Shown: positions 1 to 8,047 of the stretch, one piece after another
How positions within the stretch are numbered: position 1 is the first letter of the stretch
Layout of the letters: each line of letters begins with the position of its first letter
Assembly (NCBI GenBank): GCA_003819975.1
Contig: RPPU01000036.1
Span: forward strand, 1-14,801
From: Desulfobacteraceae bacterium
GTDB taxonomy: Bacteria; Desulfobacterota; DSM-4660; Desulfatiglandales; HGW-15
Direction of reading: 5' to 3'
DNA: 14,801 nucleotides
Position numbers and translations under genes: made by a program
The notes under the pieces: generated by a model
Told to the model about the DNA's origin: nothing
Databases searched by the model: none
What the model saw: only the letters and a program-made list of their open reading frames with translations

Positions 1-3000
1 ACGGTAATCATAAGACAGGGCTTCGGTGATATGGTTGACGGTTCGGGTTGCGAACATGGTCGGAGGCGCTGTGATTTTGTCCGGAAAGGTGTTGGTGGAT
101 TCGTATTCGGTATAGGTAATATTGCCGAGCGCGTCTTTCACGCTGGTCACATTACCGTAAGAATCATAGGTCATTTCGACTTTGGGGTATTGATCGGGTG
201 TTTTGCCGTTTTCCCATGAGGTTTTGGTCCAAAGATTCCCGGTTGTAGAATAATAAGTGGAATAGGTCTCCCGGACTTTGCCGCTTACTGAGCCCGTAAG
301 CGTCTCTTTGATGGTCCGCCATGCCCACCCATTCGTGCCGCTGCCATAATTTTGGTACTCGTTGGTTTTGGTTATGTTTTCAGGGCTCGGATGCGTTGGG
401 CTGGAAGTGATTTGGGTCAACACCCCACCATGGGTGTTATTATAAGTAAAATCTTCTTGGACGGAAACCGTGGGGCTGTAAAAACTTTCTGAAAGTTTTC
501 TATTTAGTTTTACGAAAGTCTGGCCGGTGCTTGAATTCAGGACTTCCTGGGCCCAGGTGTTGGTGACACGTTGCAGCAACGTGCTGCTTGGACTACTGGT
601 AGTCCGGGTTTCCGATTTTTCAATGCGGCCTTTGAAATAATAATCCTTTTGGTTGAAGGTGGTTCTTTCCGTGGTCCCGTTCGGATTGATCTGGGCCACT
701 TCCTTGAAACCCCGGAATTCGCGTTCAGTTATATCGTAATAGCCGTTGTTGTAAGTATAGGAGTTTATCGATGTAGTCCCTCGGCCGTCGTTTGTGGTAA
801 TCGAAGTGACGGTTTGGATTTTAAAGGGAAGATACTCATTGGGCCAGGCAAAAGAGGAGGTGTATTGGATATCCGCCCAACCCCCCATGCCGTTTTCGAT
901 TTTAGTAATCAGGTAATCGGCTTTTCCTTGGGCTAAATAACTATCGAGTGAGTTGATGGATAGTTGCAATAAATCGTCCAGATTATCTCCGTTTATGTCC
1001 GCTAAAATAATTTGGTCCGATTCTATATAATTTGTCAGTAAGGTTTGCACGCGAGTCGCAAATATCCCGTTGCCACGGGACAGATAGACGTATACCGGAT
1101 TGATGGGGGTATTATCCAGCTGATAACGGACGAGATCGATCATTCCGTCGCCGTTCACATCTCCGAAATAAATAGGATCGGTATAAGGGAAATCATAAAG
1201 GGTATCGGAAGTGCGGCTATCAAACGAACCATCGCCTTTGGAAAAATAGATATCCATTTGCCGGTAGTCCATATAGGGCTGGTGTTGAATGATATCCACC
1301 AACCCATCGCCGTTTATATCGCCTAACCATAATTTATTGGTTAGCAAGGCATCATTCAAAGTAGTGCTTACGCGGGTTGCTTCGAAATTACCGTTTTCAA
1401 TGGATTTATAAACATCAAGCCGGCTGGAGCCTGCCTGATATTGAAGCAGATCGAGTTTACCGTCACCGTTTACATCCGCCAACCAAATCTTATCGGAGGC
1501 ATAACCTACATAGAGGGTCCTGGTTTTTCTGGCTTGAAATCCGCCGGCTCCATCGGAAATATAGACATCAACAGTGTACAAATTTGGTTTTAATTGGACC
1601 AAATCCGCTTTACCGTCACCGTTCATATCGCCGATAAAGACCCGATCGGAACCGCTATACGGGTCCAAGGTGTTGTTTTTTCCGCTTTGGAAACCGCCGT
1701 TTTTATTGGAGATATATACATCCACAGAGGTGAGATTCGGACACAGTTGAATCAAATCGGCTGCTCCGTCGCCGTTCATGTCGGCCAACCAAATCTTGAA
1801 TGAAGAGTACCCGGCGTTCAATGTGCTTGTTATGGGATTATTAAATCTTTGATTGTCCGCTCTTGCAATAAAAACATCAACCTGATAACCATTGGGCTTG
1901 AGTTGAACAATATCCGTCAAGCCGTCGCCACTGAGATCTCCCGGATATAATTTATCCGACTGACTGCTGGCATTCAATGACGTCGCATGATAATTATCAA
2001 AAGTTCCGTTGGTGTTCACTTGGGCCCATGTAAATTCAGTCGGTGAAAGATTATTAGTTGGCGAAGTTTTGATTTCTACCTTTTCCAAGCGTGTAAAAAT
2101 ACCGGCATTTGAGCCTTCGGAATAGGATAATTCATAAGTCCGCACAGGAGTCGTACCGCCATTGGCGAAAGACTTTATATATCTTAATCGCCATTTGGTC
2201 TCAATCTTGAGTTGGGCATTATAGTCAATTAGCTTGTCGGAGCGATCTGAAAAATAGTCGAATTCGATCCGATTCCCTGAATAAGTAATTTTTTCTATAT
2301 AACACTGGCCATCTGAATTCCAGTAATTGATCGTAAGTTGATTACCATTGGTGTCTAAGATTTTATTTAGGAACCATTTATAATATTTTCCGTTTATACC
2401 TCCGATGGGTTGTTTGGTAGTATCTCCGTAATAATATTTTGTCCCGTCGCGGGTGATAACTTCCCAGCCATATGTCTCACCAAGAAAATAAAATTGAGTG
2501 AATTCCCCTTCAATTTTGGCTTGGTATTTATTTCCGGAAATAGGGACAAGTTCCGTGGATCCATTATAGGCAAATTCATTCAGATTGTAATGCAGTCCTT
2601 TTTTAGTTGAGCGTTGGATAAAACCTCCGAAATTCAAATCCCAACCCATGCCGCAGATGCCGTTTTTACTTTGGCTGTTATAAACCAGGGAAAGGTTGGG
2701 GACGGCGATGCCGCCACGACCGGGAGGAACAGCAATCGGAATACTATAGGTGGCGGCACCGGTATAGAGATCGCTTTTGGGAATGATTTCCTTGTTTTCA
2801 AAGCTGATTTGCTGATCTTTTGGTATTAGGGAGGGGCCGGATCCCGCTGCCGCTATAGGCTGCGGATTTTCCGGTTGTTCCAAAGGCGCGGCTTCCGGTT
2901 CAGGCGCGATCTCCTCTTCCTGGGTTTCAATCGTCTGATCGTCGGAAGCGGCTCCTTCGTCTTCGGTCGATTGGGCCGGGCTTGTGAGGCAAATCGACAA

Positions 3001-3057
3001 CAGCATGAAAATAATCATGAAAAGAGATCTGATTCCTTTGGTTACGCAGATCTTCAT
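1..3057 (-). CDS. Secreted SpvB/TcdB-like protein with FG-GAP and RHS/YD repeats (C-terminus outside window)
   Basis: Open for 1019 codons from ATG at 3057 to the window edge with no stop. AAAGGAGG lies 7 bases before the start. Residues 1-30 form a Sec signal peptide, followed by an acidic, Pro-rich linker to about residue 75. Around 110-150 is the SpvB N-terminal signature: PGRGGIAVPNLSLVYNS, then NGICGMGW. Seven FG-GAP/VCBS-type repeats, spaced about 51-55 residues, lie between about 370 and 695. Each carries a calcium-binding loop such as DMNGDGKAD, DVNGDGKLD or DINGDGLVD; the last, DINGDNLDD, is slightly degenerate. GMGGWADIQY near 725 matches the TcdB/SpvB middle region. YD repeats begin near 960 (YDSYGNVTSV). 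Known relatives are Tc-toxin B subunits and RHS proteins, which form a shell around a variable C-terminal domain; that part is not visible here. The signal peptide implies export through Sec. Toxin, adhesin or wall-protein roles cannot be separated without the C-terminus. Confidence 0.92.
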   Translation of the reverse strand, partial: MKICVTKGIRSLFMIIFMLLSICLTSPAQSTEDEGAASDDQTIETQEEEIAPEPEAAPLEQPENPQPIAAAGSGPSLIPKDQQISFENKEIIPKSDLYTGAATYSIPIAVPPGRGGIAVPNLSLVYNSQSKNGICGMGWDLNFGGFIQRSTKKGLHYNLNEFAYNGSTELVPISGNKYQAKIEGEFTQFYFLGETYGWEVITRDGTKYYYGDTTKQPIGGINGKYYKWFLNKILDTNGNQLTINYWNSDGQCYIEKITYSGNRIEFDYFSDRSDKLIDYNAQLKIETKWRLRYIKSFANGGTTPVRTYELSYSEGSNAGIFTRLEKVEIKTSPTNNLSPTEFTWAQVNTNGTFDNYHATSLNASSQSDKLYPGDLSGDGLTDIVQLKPNGYQVDVFIARADNQRFNNPITSTLNAGYSSFKIWLADMNGDGAADLIQLCPNLTSVDVYISNKNGGFQSGKNNTLDPYSGSDRVFIGDMNGDGKADLVQLKPNLYTVDVYISDGAGGFQARKTRTLYVGYASDKIWLADVNGDGKLDLLQYQAGSSRLDVYKSIENGNFEATRVSTTLNDALLTNKLWLGDINGDGLVDIIQHQPYMDYRQMDIYFSKGDGSFDSRTSDTLYDFPYTDPIYFGDVNGDGMIDLVRYQLDNTPINPVYVYLSRGNGIFATRVQTLLTNYIESDQIILADINGDNLDDLLQLSINSLDSYLAQGKADYLITKIENGMGGWADIQYTSSFAWPNEYLPFKIQTVTSITTNDGRGTTSINSYTYNNGYYDITEREFRGFKEVAQINPNGTTERTTFNQKDYYFKGRIEKSETRTTSSPSSTLLQRVTNTWAQEVLNSSTGQTFVKLNRKLSESFYSPTVSVQEDFTYNNTHGGVLTQITSSPTHPSPENITKTNEYQNYGSGTNGWAWRTIKETLTGSVSGKVRETYSTYYSTTGNLWTKTSWENGKTPDQYPKVEMTYDSYGNVTSVKDALGNITYTEYESTNTFPDKITAPPTMFATRTVNHITEALSYDYR

Positions 3058-3216
3058 CTTGTTCCTCCTTTGAAATTATCAGTCATCGGTTGCCAGTCGT
3101 CAGTTATCGGTCAACCAGACAATCTGCGACTGAGTTAAGATTCTTTAATCATCCCAAAAAAATGCAGGATTACTGTTTTAATCAGCGCTCCTTTTGATCA
3201 AAGGGATGAACACAGG
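3058..3216. other. Short intergenic spacer with imperfect direct repeats
   Basis: This spacer lies between the LamG gene and the SpvB/RHS gene. It carries the strong ribosome-binding site of the latter (3060-3068). CAGTCATCGGT at 3080-3090 and CAGTTATCGGT at 3101-3111 are imperfect direct repeats, the second preceded by another CAGTCGT. I see no convincing terminator or promoter on the minus strand, so read-through from the LamG gene into the SpvB/RHS gene is plausible. Confidence 0.4.
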
Positions 3217-4278
3217 CTATTGCGGAATGATTTTAATCACCTTTTTAATCCGGCCCATGGAATCGTATTCGTAATAGGTTCCGGGTTTGTTTGAAGACAG
3301 AACATCGATAGTAAGGTTAGCGCTGACACTTTTACCGTCATACCCAGTTGCGGTTAGAACATAGTTGGTGGTGGCGGAAGGCGAAATCGTCCGCGAACCG
3401 CTGGATGACACATTGCCGATTCCGGGTGTGATAGTGCAAGTTTCAGCATCTTTCACTGCCCAAATTAAATTTGTGGATTGGCCGGATTGGATTATGTTGG
3501 GGGAAGCGGCAAAATTATTAACAGATGCATGAGGACCGAGTGGCGTGAAGTTATTCCACCAACGGGCGATACCCTTTGAAACCCTGAATTCATCAAGATA
3601 ACCGTATATTGGTCCTCCAATTTTTAAATTTTTATTACAAGATAAATTATAAGCAAAATTTTTTGTTAAACCTATCTGATTACCATTTACAAATATTTTA
3701 ACCTGGTTTCCGCCCTTACCGACTACCGCAACATGATGCCAAGTATGCGGTTGGAAATCATAGGGAAATTCTCCGCTCCCATATGGTGGGGGGACATCGC
3801 CAAAGCCGGAATTGCATTTGATCTGACCGCCGTCACAATTGCAGGCTCGTAAATTAAAAGAAGCATTTTGGAAAATGTTTGCTACTGACCAGGAAAGAGA
3901 AAATGTGCTTCCATTATTGATAAAAGATTGTGAACTCAGTTGAAATCCCCCACAGGAATCAGCGGCAAATTGATACCAAAAATCAACAGTAAAATCGCCG
4001 GTTCCAAAATCCCAATCTGTAGTTTGCGGCACGCTTAAATAACCCCCACAAACAAAAATCGCACTTTCCCCAAATTTGGATTGGGAGTTCGAGCTTTTTA
4101 CATTTCCGAAAGGTGTTATTTGATAATTGTTGCTGCTGCTGTCAGTAATAACCTGACTGTTTGGAGTGCCTTCACCGGTTAAATAAAGCTTCAGATATTG
4201 ATCGGCGGTTAAGACATGCCAGGAACAAGAAATAGCGAGAAGTAACAAAATCATGAATCGATAAATGCTTTTATGCAT
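3217..4278 (-). CDS. Exported LamG/Ig-like protein ending in a single YD repeat
   Basis: A 353-residue protein. The hydrophobic leader (residues 8-18) fits either signal peptidase I cleavage near VLTA (residue 25) or a permissive lipobox AISC at Cys18. Residues 27-248 look like a LamG/concanavalin-type jellyroll: strand motifs such as FTVDFWYQF, then HTWHHVAVVG, VKIFVNGNQIG and a closing YLDEFRVSKGIARW. Residues 252-327 resemble a bacterial Ig-like domain (FAASPNIIQSGQST, then TTNYVLTATGYDGKS). The last 19 residues contain YYEYDSMGRIKKV, a clean RHS/YD half-repeat that stops at once. GAAAGGAGTG precedes the ATG by about 10 bases. It is transcribed toward the SpvB/RHS gene 159 bases downstream and probably with it. 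Jellyrolls of this kind usually bind carbohydrate or protein; the ligand is unknown. Confidence 0.85.
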   Translation of the reverse strand: MHKSIYRFMILLLLAISCSWHVLTADQYLKLYLTGEGTPNSQVITDSSSNNYQITPFGNVKSSNSQSKFGESAIFVCGGYLSVPQTTDWDFGTGDFTVDFWYQFAADSCGGFQLSSQSFINNGSTFSLSWSVANIFQNASFNLRACNCDGGQIKCNSGFGDVPPPYGSGEFPYDFQPHTWHHVAVVGKGGNQVKIFVNGNQIGLTKNFAYNLSCNKNLKIGGPIYGYLDEFRVSKGIARWWNNFTPLGPHASVNNFAASPNIIQSGQSTNLIWAVKDAETCTITPGIGNVSSSGSRTISPSATTNYVLTATGYDGKSVSANLTIDVLSSNKPGTYYEYDSMGRIKKVIKIIPQ

Positions 4279-4350
4279 TTTAGGACACTCCTTTCGGGCG
4301 TATGTGAGAAAAATGAAGGTTGTTATTCTTTAAAAAATGAGAGTGAAAGC

Positions 4351-4382
4351 AGATCTTTCGGTTTATGAAAACCGTAAGATCT
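4351..4382 (-). promoter_or_regulatory. Near-perfect hairpin at the 5' end of the LamG transcript
   Basis: Arms 4351-4364 and 4369-4382 pair over 14 positions with one mismatch and a 4-base loop. It lies a few bases downstream of the predicted -10 box, so it would sit at the very 5' end of the mRNA. No T-tract follows on either strand, so it is not a simple terminator. It could be an mRNA-stabilising 5' stem or a palindromic operator. I did not recognise a known riboswitch. Confidence 0.5.
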
Positions 4383-4390
4383 ACTCGACA

Positions 4391-4420
4391 CTTATAAAGC
4401 AGAATATTTTTTAGTGTCAA
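4391..4420 (-). promoter_or_regulatory. Predicted sigma-70 promoter for the LamG and SpvB/RHS genes
   Basis: On the minus strand TTGACA (4415-4420) is followed after 18 bases by TATAAG (4391-4396). Read with a 16-base spacer, the -10 is TTTATA preceded by TGC, which matches the extended arrangement of the other two minus-strand promoters. Transcription would start near 4384, giving a leader of about 105 bases. Confidence 0.6.
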
Positions 4421-4479
4421 GCAAAAAAAGCGGAATATAAAAAATTAAATGAAATAATAAGCGGATGATTGAATGCGTC

Positions 4480-4716
4480 AAAAGAAAAGGCGGCCAAGTC
4501 TTAACTGGCCGCCTTTGAAATTGGAGCTTATAATTTAAAAATTAATTTTTCGGCAATCTCCGGATGCCTAATCGGCAAGAAAAGGCCATCAGGCTTAAAA
4601 AACTTAACATCAGCAGGCCCAGGTGTCCTGCTTTTCCGATTTCAGCCAGCGGATTATTTGAGGTGAGCATGGTGATAAAGCAGCCTCCGCCACCGCCGCC
4701 GCCTCCACCACCGGGG
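4480..4716 (-). repeat. Copy 1 of duplicated 3' cassette: terminator, stop codon, CFI tail and poly-Gly codons
   Basis: These 237 bases align without any gap to 8984-9220 at a constant offset of 4504. By hand count there are 27 mismatches, about 89% identity. The cassette spans the terminator, the 3' UTR, the last 46 codons (CFI motif, membrane helix, basic tail) and the Gly10 tract. The upstream coding domains are unrelated (FN3 versus Ig-like). Confidence 0.85.
4486..4516 (-). terminator. Rho-independent terminator of the subtilase unit
   Basis: A perfect 11-bp stem (AAAGGCGGCCA at 4486-4496 with TGGCCGCCTTT at 4506-4516) has a 9-base loop. On the minus strand it is followed by TCTTTTG. 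It lies 25 bases after the subtilase stop codon. The same stem recurs at 8990-9020. Confidence 0.85.
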
Positions 4717-7700
4717 CCGCCAATGGAGGTGCCGGTGGTGGTGACTGCCATAACTTCATCGGAAGCCGCGGAATTGCCTAAAATATTATATGAGCGAACT
4801 CGGTAATAATAAGTAGTGCCCGATGCGCAGCTGTTATCGGTGAAGTCAACCACATTTTCCGTTGTTGTTCCGGGTTCGCTCCAAGCGCCGGTTACCCCAC
4901 TTTTTCGTTCAACTCGAAAACCGGTTTCTCCCGTGGAATTGTCCGTCCAATGGAGGCTGACTCGGCTCGAAGTGATATCGGTAGTGGTGACGCCGCTGGG
5001 AGCGTTGGGCGTACCGGTGACAGCATTCACTTCGTTAGACAGCGCGGAATTGGTAGCATTAAAAGCCCTCACGCGATAATAGTAAGTGGGGCCTCCGGTT
5101 GTTGTCAGGTCGCTGTAATTGTTGCTGTTTGCGGCAAGCGATGCGATCTCTGTATATGTGCCGGAGGCTCCTATCTTTCTTTCAACCTTAAACCCGGTTT
5201 CATTCGTGGAATTATCTGTCCAGGTCAGGTCGACCCGAGTGGTGGATATGGCCACGGCCTGCAGATTGGTGGGTGGAGCCAGCATTGCAGCACTGATCAC
5301 CAACGCATAGGGTTGAGGCCCATTGGGTACATTATAACCGGAAATGTGCAGAGTGTAAGTCCCTACGGTCGGAGATGGAATGTCGATTCCTTCCACATTG
5401 TTTACACGATCGAAAGTCCCAGAACTCGGTTGATTAACGACCGCCTCAATCATCCAATTTCCCATGATGCTGCCCTGAGGAAGCAAAAGCCAGGAGCCGT
5501 TGTAAACGTAACTATTTCCCTGAGGAGCTGTCTCGTCTATCATGAGGTATGGATTATTTGAGGCTTGGGTTGTGCGAACTTCAATGTAAAAACTACCGGT
5601 CGCAATGTTAATTCCCGGTATGCCTATCGTATAATCGCCATAATATCCATCGGGTACCACGGGGGGGGTAATGGTTTGAGAGAATAGAGATGAACCGGGC
5701 ATTCCTCCTGCCCCGTCATCATCCCAAATATTCAAAACAATATCTGTTTGGACACTATTGGTAGCATAGGAAATACGCGCCCCAGTGATAATGGCGGGAT
5801 AAGTCAAGGGCGTAAATCTTACGGCTGCACCCCTTCCCGTCGCATTGAAAGTCCAGCCGTTATCTACAGATCCGTCATGATAAGCAAGAATGTCGTTTTT
5901 TTTCTGATTCGCATTCAGAGGGTAATGCGAGCCTCCAATAGGATCCACAAGTCTAAGGTCCAGATCATTAACCAGTCCGCCGACGGCAACCGGGGTTCCG
6001 GGATAGTCGGTCCAAGCCAGTGTGATCTTTAATGGTTTGGTATTGTCAGCGACGGAAAAATTGTAAGTATGAGTCACTCCGGTGGTTAAACCGGGGTTAT
6101 TATCGTAATAATTTATTTGACGGTTCGAAGAGAATAATGAATTATCCACATCAACCCTGCCCCACCCCTCTACATTATTAGGCCTGGCAGCGATTTCCGT
6201 GTAAATGCCCGAGCCATATTGACCAGGAGTCATTTCGAAGGAGCCATTGAGCAGCGTAGCTTTGATAAGAGCCGAACTAGGTGTAATGACTTCGATGTTT
6301 GTATAGTACTGCCGAACCAAAGCGGCAGCTCCGGTTGCTAACGGGGTTGCCATGCTGGTTCCACCGGCAAAGGTGTAGTAAGGTTGATGTGCCGGATTCA
6401 ATCCGCCTAAGCCCCACATGGTGGATGAGGCAACCGAAGAACGGGTTGAAGCGATATTGGTTCCCGGAGCCACCAAATCCGGTTTAAATCTACCGTCCAG
6501 GCAAGGTCCTCGGCTGCTGAAAGCCGCCATCCCATTGATATTATTTGAAATATGGTCTGAATAAATGGGGTTTGCGGGGTAATCGGTAGCCCAGTAGCTG
6601 TAATTGGCATCTCGTCCGAAGCCGGAAGGTCGATTGCTTTCACTGGCTCCTACACTAATACAGTTTTTGGCTGTAGCTGGACTACCAACCGAGAATAAGT
6701 CGATTATTCCATCCTTGTTTGCATCTGTTCCAGCGTTACCCGCTGCAAAAAGGATCAAAAAATCTTTGTGGTTCCACATAAATTGGTCCACATCGGCCGA
6801 ATCGGATGTATAAGCGCCCGCAGTATCGGCGCCCCAGCTATTTGTATGAATCCTGGCATTGGCATTATAAGCTTGTTGAAAAAGATCGCCGAGATTCAGG
6901 GGGAGCCCTGAAAGTGAACCGGTAGCGTTATTTTCAATAGATTGAAAAACAAGGGAAGCTTCCGGCGCAATTCCAGAATAAGATCCGAGATATTGATGAG
7001 CAGTCGGGGTGCTGCCGGATCTGAAACCATTGCCGAGAACTGAACCGGCCACATGCGTACCATGACCGGAGTTGACATCACTTGCGCCATCTCCGGCCCA
7101 ATCATAAACCTGCAGGACTCTTGAGATACCCGCGCCGTTTTCAAAATCATCATGCAATTGCGCGGGTATTGCGCTGCCTTGATCCAAGCCGGTGTCGGCT
7201 ACAGCTACAATTTGGCCGGAACCGAACAAACTGTGGCTCTGCCGGACAGCTGTTACCGTCATAATATCGGCGGCTTTATCGTTGAAGAGCTTCCATTGCG
7301 GAGCGAGTTTGATCCATCTTACGCCATTGATGACGGCGATATTCTCAATAGAACTGGGGATCAAGCGAAATTTAATTTTAGATCTCACCCCTTTGGCTAT
7401 TCCAATAATTTCCCCACCGGTTGCTTGAATTTGAGAGGCAGCCTGCTGAGCGTCTTCATTCGGAAATAGACTGGCCACAAACTCCTCGGCTTTTACAACG
7501 AAATCTTTTTGCAGGGCTTGCCGGATATTCGGAGCGATGCGATAGCCGGGTTGATAAATTCCTACCCAGCGTACAAACGCCAACGCTTTTGCTTTTTCTT
7601 TTGCCGCCGCATCCATTTTTACGATAAAGGCGAAATCGGGAATGTAATCGAAAATTTGGGCTCCGGCTTGTTCCAATGTTTTTTTATGCGATTGTTTAAC

Positions 7701-8024
7701 GGGACCGTTAAACTGCACCAGATAATAGCCCGATTGTCCCGCAGGATAGCTTTTAATGGCAAATCGGTCGTTTTTAACTAAAGGCTGCGTTTCAAGCAAG
7801 GGATCGAATTCTCCCGCAGCCAAACGCAATGGAATGCTTTGATGAACCGGCTTGGCTGCGGCGGTTGGCTTGAATTTCTGAGATTGCCAAACCTGCCCGG
7901 TAAAACCGGCTTGAACATTCTCTATCGAAAACAGTGACATGCTGAAAACGCCGCAAACCAAGAGTGCAAAGATAAAAACTTCTTTGCCTTTGGAAGTGGA
8001 TCCAAAAAATCTAATTTTTTTCAT
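4542..8024 (-). CDS. Subtilisin-family (S8, KP-43-like) serine protease with two FN3 domains and Gly10-CFI tail
   Basis: Numbering from ATG 8024 (1160 residues). Signal peptide to about 39. A prodomain at about 64-249 is built of two I9-like units, each ending in VRW(V/I). The S8 domain at about 255-625 has Asp277 (VADTGLD), His321 (GHGTHVAG), oxyanion Asn430 (AAGNAG) and Ser557 (GGTSMATP), so it should be active. Residues 645-915 form a KP-43-type beta-barrel (ITLAWTDYPGTP, LVNDLDLRL, then NNVEGIDIPSPTVGTYTLHI), interrupted by an inserted beta-rich domain at about 708-870. FN3 domains lie at about 917-1003 and 1008-1096 (both with TYYYRVR-type strands). Gly1105-1114, Cys1115-Phe-Ile, a membrane helix and RRLPKN finish the chain. 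An in-frame ATG at 8033 directly abuts the Shine-Dalgarno sequence, so 8024 is preferred. The stand-alone prodomain gene lies immediately upstream. Probably exported and envelope-anchored. Confidence 0.93.
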   Translation of the reverse strand: MKKIRFFGSTSKGKEVFIFALLVCGVFSMSLFSIENVQAGFTGQVWQSQKFKPTAAAKPVHQSIPLRLAAGEFDPLLETQPLVKNDRFAIKSYPAGQSGYYLVQFNGPVKQSHKKTLEQAGAQIFDYIPDFAFIVKMDAAAKEKAKALAFVRWVGIYQPGYRIAPNIRQALQKDFVVKAEEFVASLFPNEDAQQAASQIQATGGEIIGIAKGVRSKIKFRLIPSSIENIAVINGVRWIKLAPQWKLFNDKAADIMTVTAVRQSHSLFGSGQIVAVADTGLDQGSAIPAQLHDDFENGAGISRVLQVYDWAGDGASDVNSGHGTHVAGSVLGNGFRSGSTPTAHQYLGSYSGIAPEASLVFQSIENNATGSLSGLPLNLGDLFQQAYNANARIHTNSWGADTAGAYTSDSADVDQFMWNHKDFLILFAAGNAGTDANKDGIIDLFSVGSPATAKNCISVGASESNRPSGFGRDANYSYWATDYPANPIYSDHISNNINGMAAFSSRGPCLDGRFKPDLVAPGTNIASTRSSVASSTMWGLGGLNPAHQPYYTFAGGTSMATPLATGAAALVRQYYTNIEVITPSSALIKATLLNGSFEMTPGQYGSGIYTEIAARPNNVEGWGRVDVDNSLFSSNRQINYYDNNPGLTTGVTHTYNFSVADNTKPLKITLAWTDYPGTPVAVGGLVNDLDLRLVDPIGGSHYPLNANQKKNDILAYHDGSVDNGWTFNATGRGAAVRFTPLTYPAIITGARISYATNSVQTDIVLNIWDDDGAGGMPGSSLFSQTITPPVVPDGYYGDYTIGIPGINIATGSFYIEVRTTQASNNPYLMIDETAPQGNSYVYNGSWLLLPQGSIMGNWMIEAVVNQPSSGTFDRVNNVEGIDIPSPTVGTYTLHISGYNVPNGPQPYALVISAAMLAPPTNLQAVAISTTRVDLTWTDNSTNETGFKVERKIGASGTYTEIASLAANSNNYSDLTTTGGPTYYYRVRAFNATNSALSNEVNAVTGTPNAPSGVTTTDITSSRVSLHWTDNSTGETGFRVERKSGVTGAWSEPGTTTENVVDFTDNSCASGTTYYYRVRSYNILGNSAASDEVMAVTTTGTSIGGPGGGGGGGGGGCFITMLTSNNPLAEIGKAGHLGLLMLSFLSLMAFSCRLGIRRLPKN

Positions 8025-8033
8025 TCCTTTCAT

Positions 8034-8042
8034 CCCTCCCTC
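8034..8042 (-). promoter_or_regulatory. Ribosome-binding site that decides the subtilase start
   Basis: GAGGGAGGG on the minus strand directly touches the ATG at 8033, leaving no room for initiation there, but lies 9 bases before the second in-frame ATG at 8024. The site sits in the short gap after the prodomain-only gene, which supports one transcript with separate initiation. Confidence 0.7.
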
Positions 8043-8047
8043 TTCGA

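Noticed and set aside
571..1803. Several plus-strand frames opposite the SpvB/RHS gene
   Set aside because: They are shadows of the long minus-strand gene; repeated features such as GDI or IHI strings are antisense reads of the FG-GAP repeats.
960..1945. Periodic pattern of about 155 bases that could pass for a DNA repeat array
   Set aside because: It is explained by the seven FG-GAP protein repeats; nucleotide identity between units is modest outside the calcium-loop codons.
4681..4716. CCG/CCA trinucleotide tract as a possible regulatory microsatellite
   Set aside because: It encodes the Gly10 linker on the minus strand; both copies keep ten Gly with different codons, so selection acts on the protein and there is no sign of slippage control.
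4950..5561. 203-codon plus-strand frame opposite the subtilase
   Set aside because: It lies fully antisense to the FN3 and barrel region of a clear protease gene, and no independent signal supports it.
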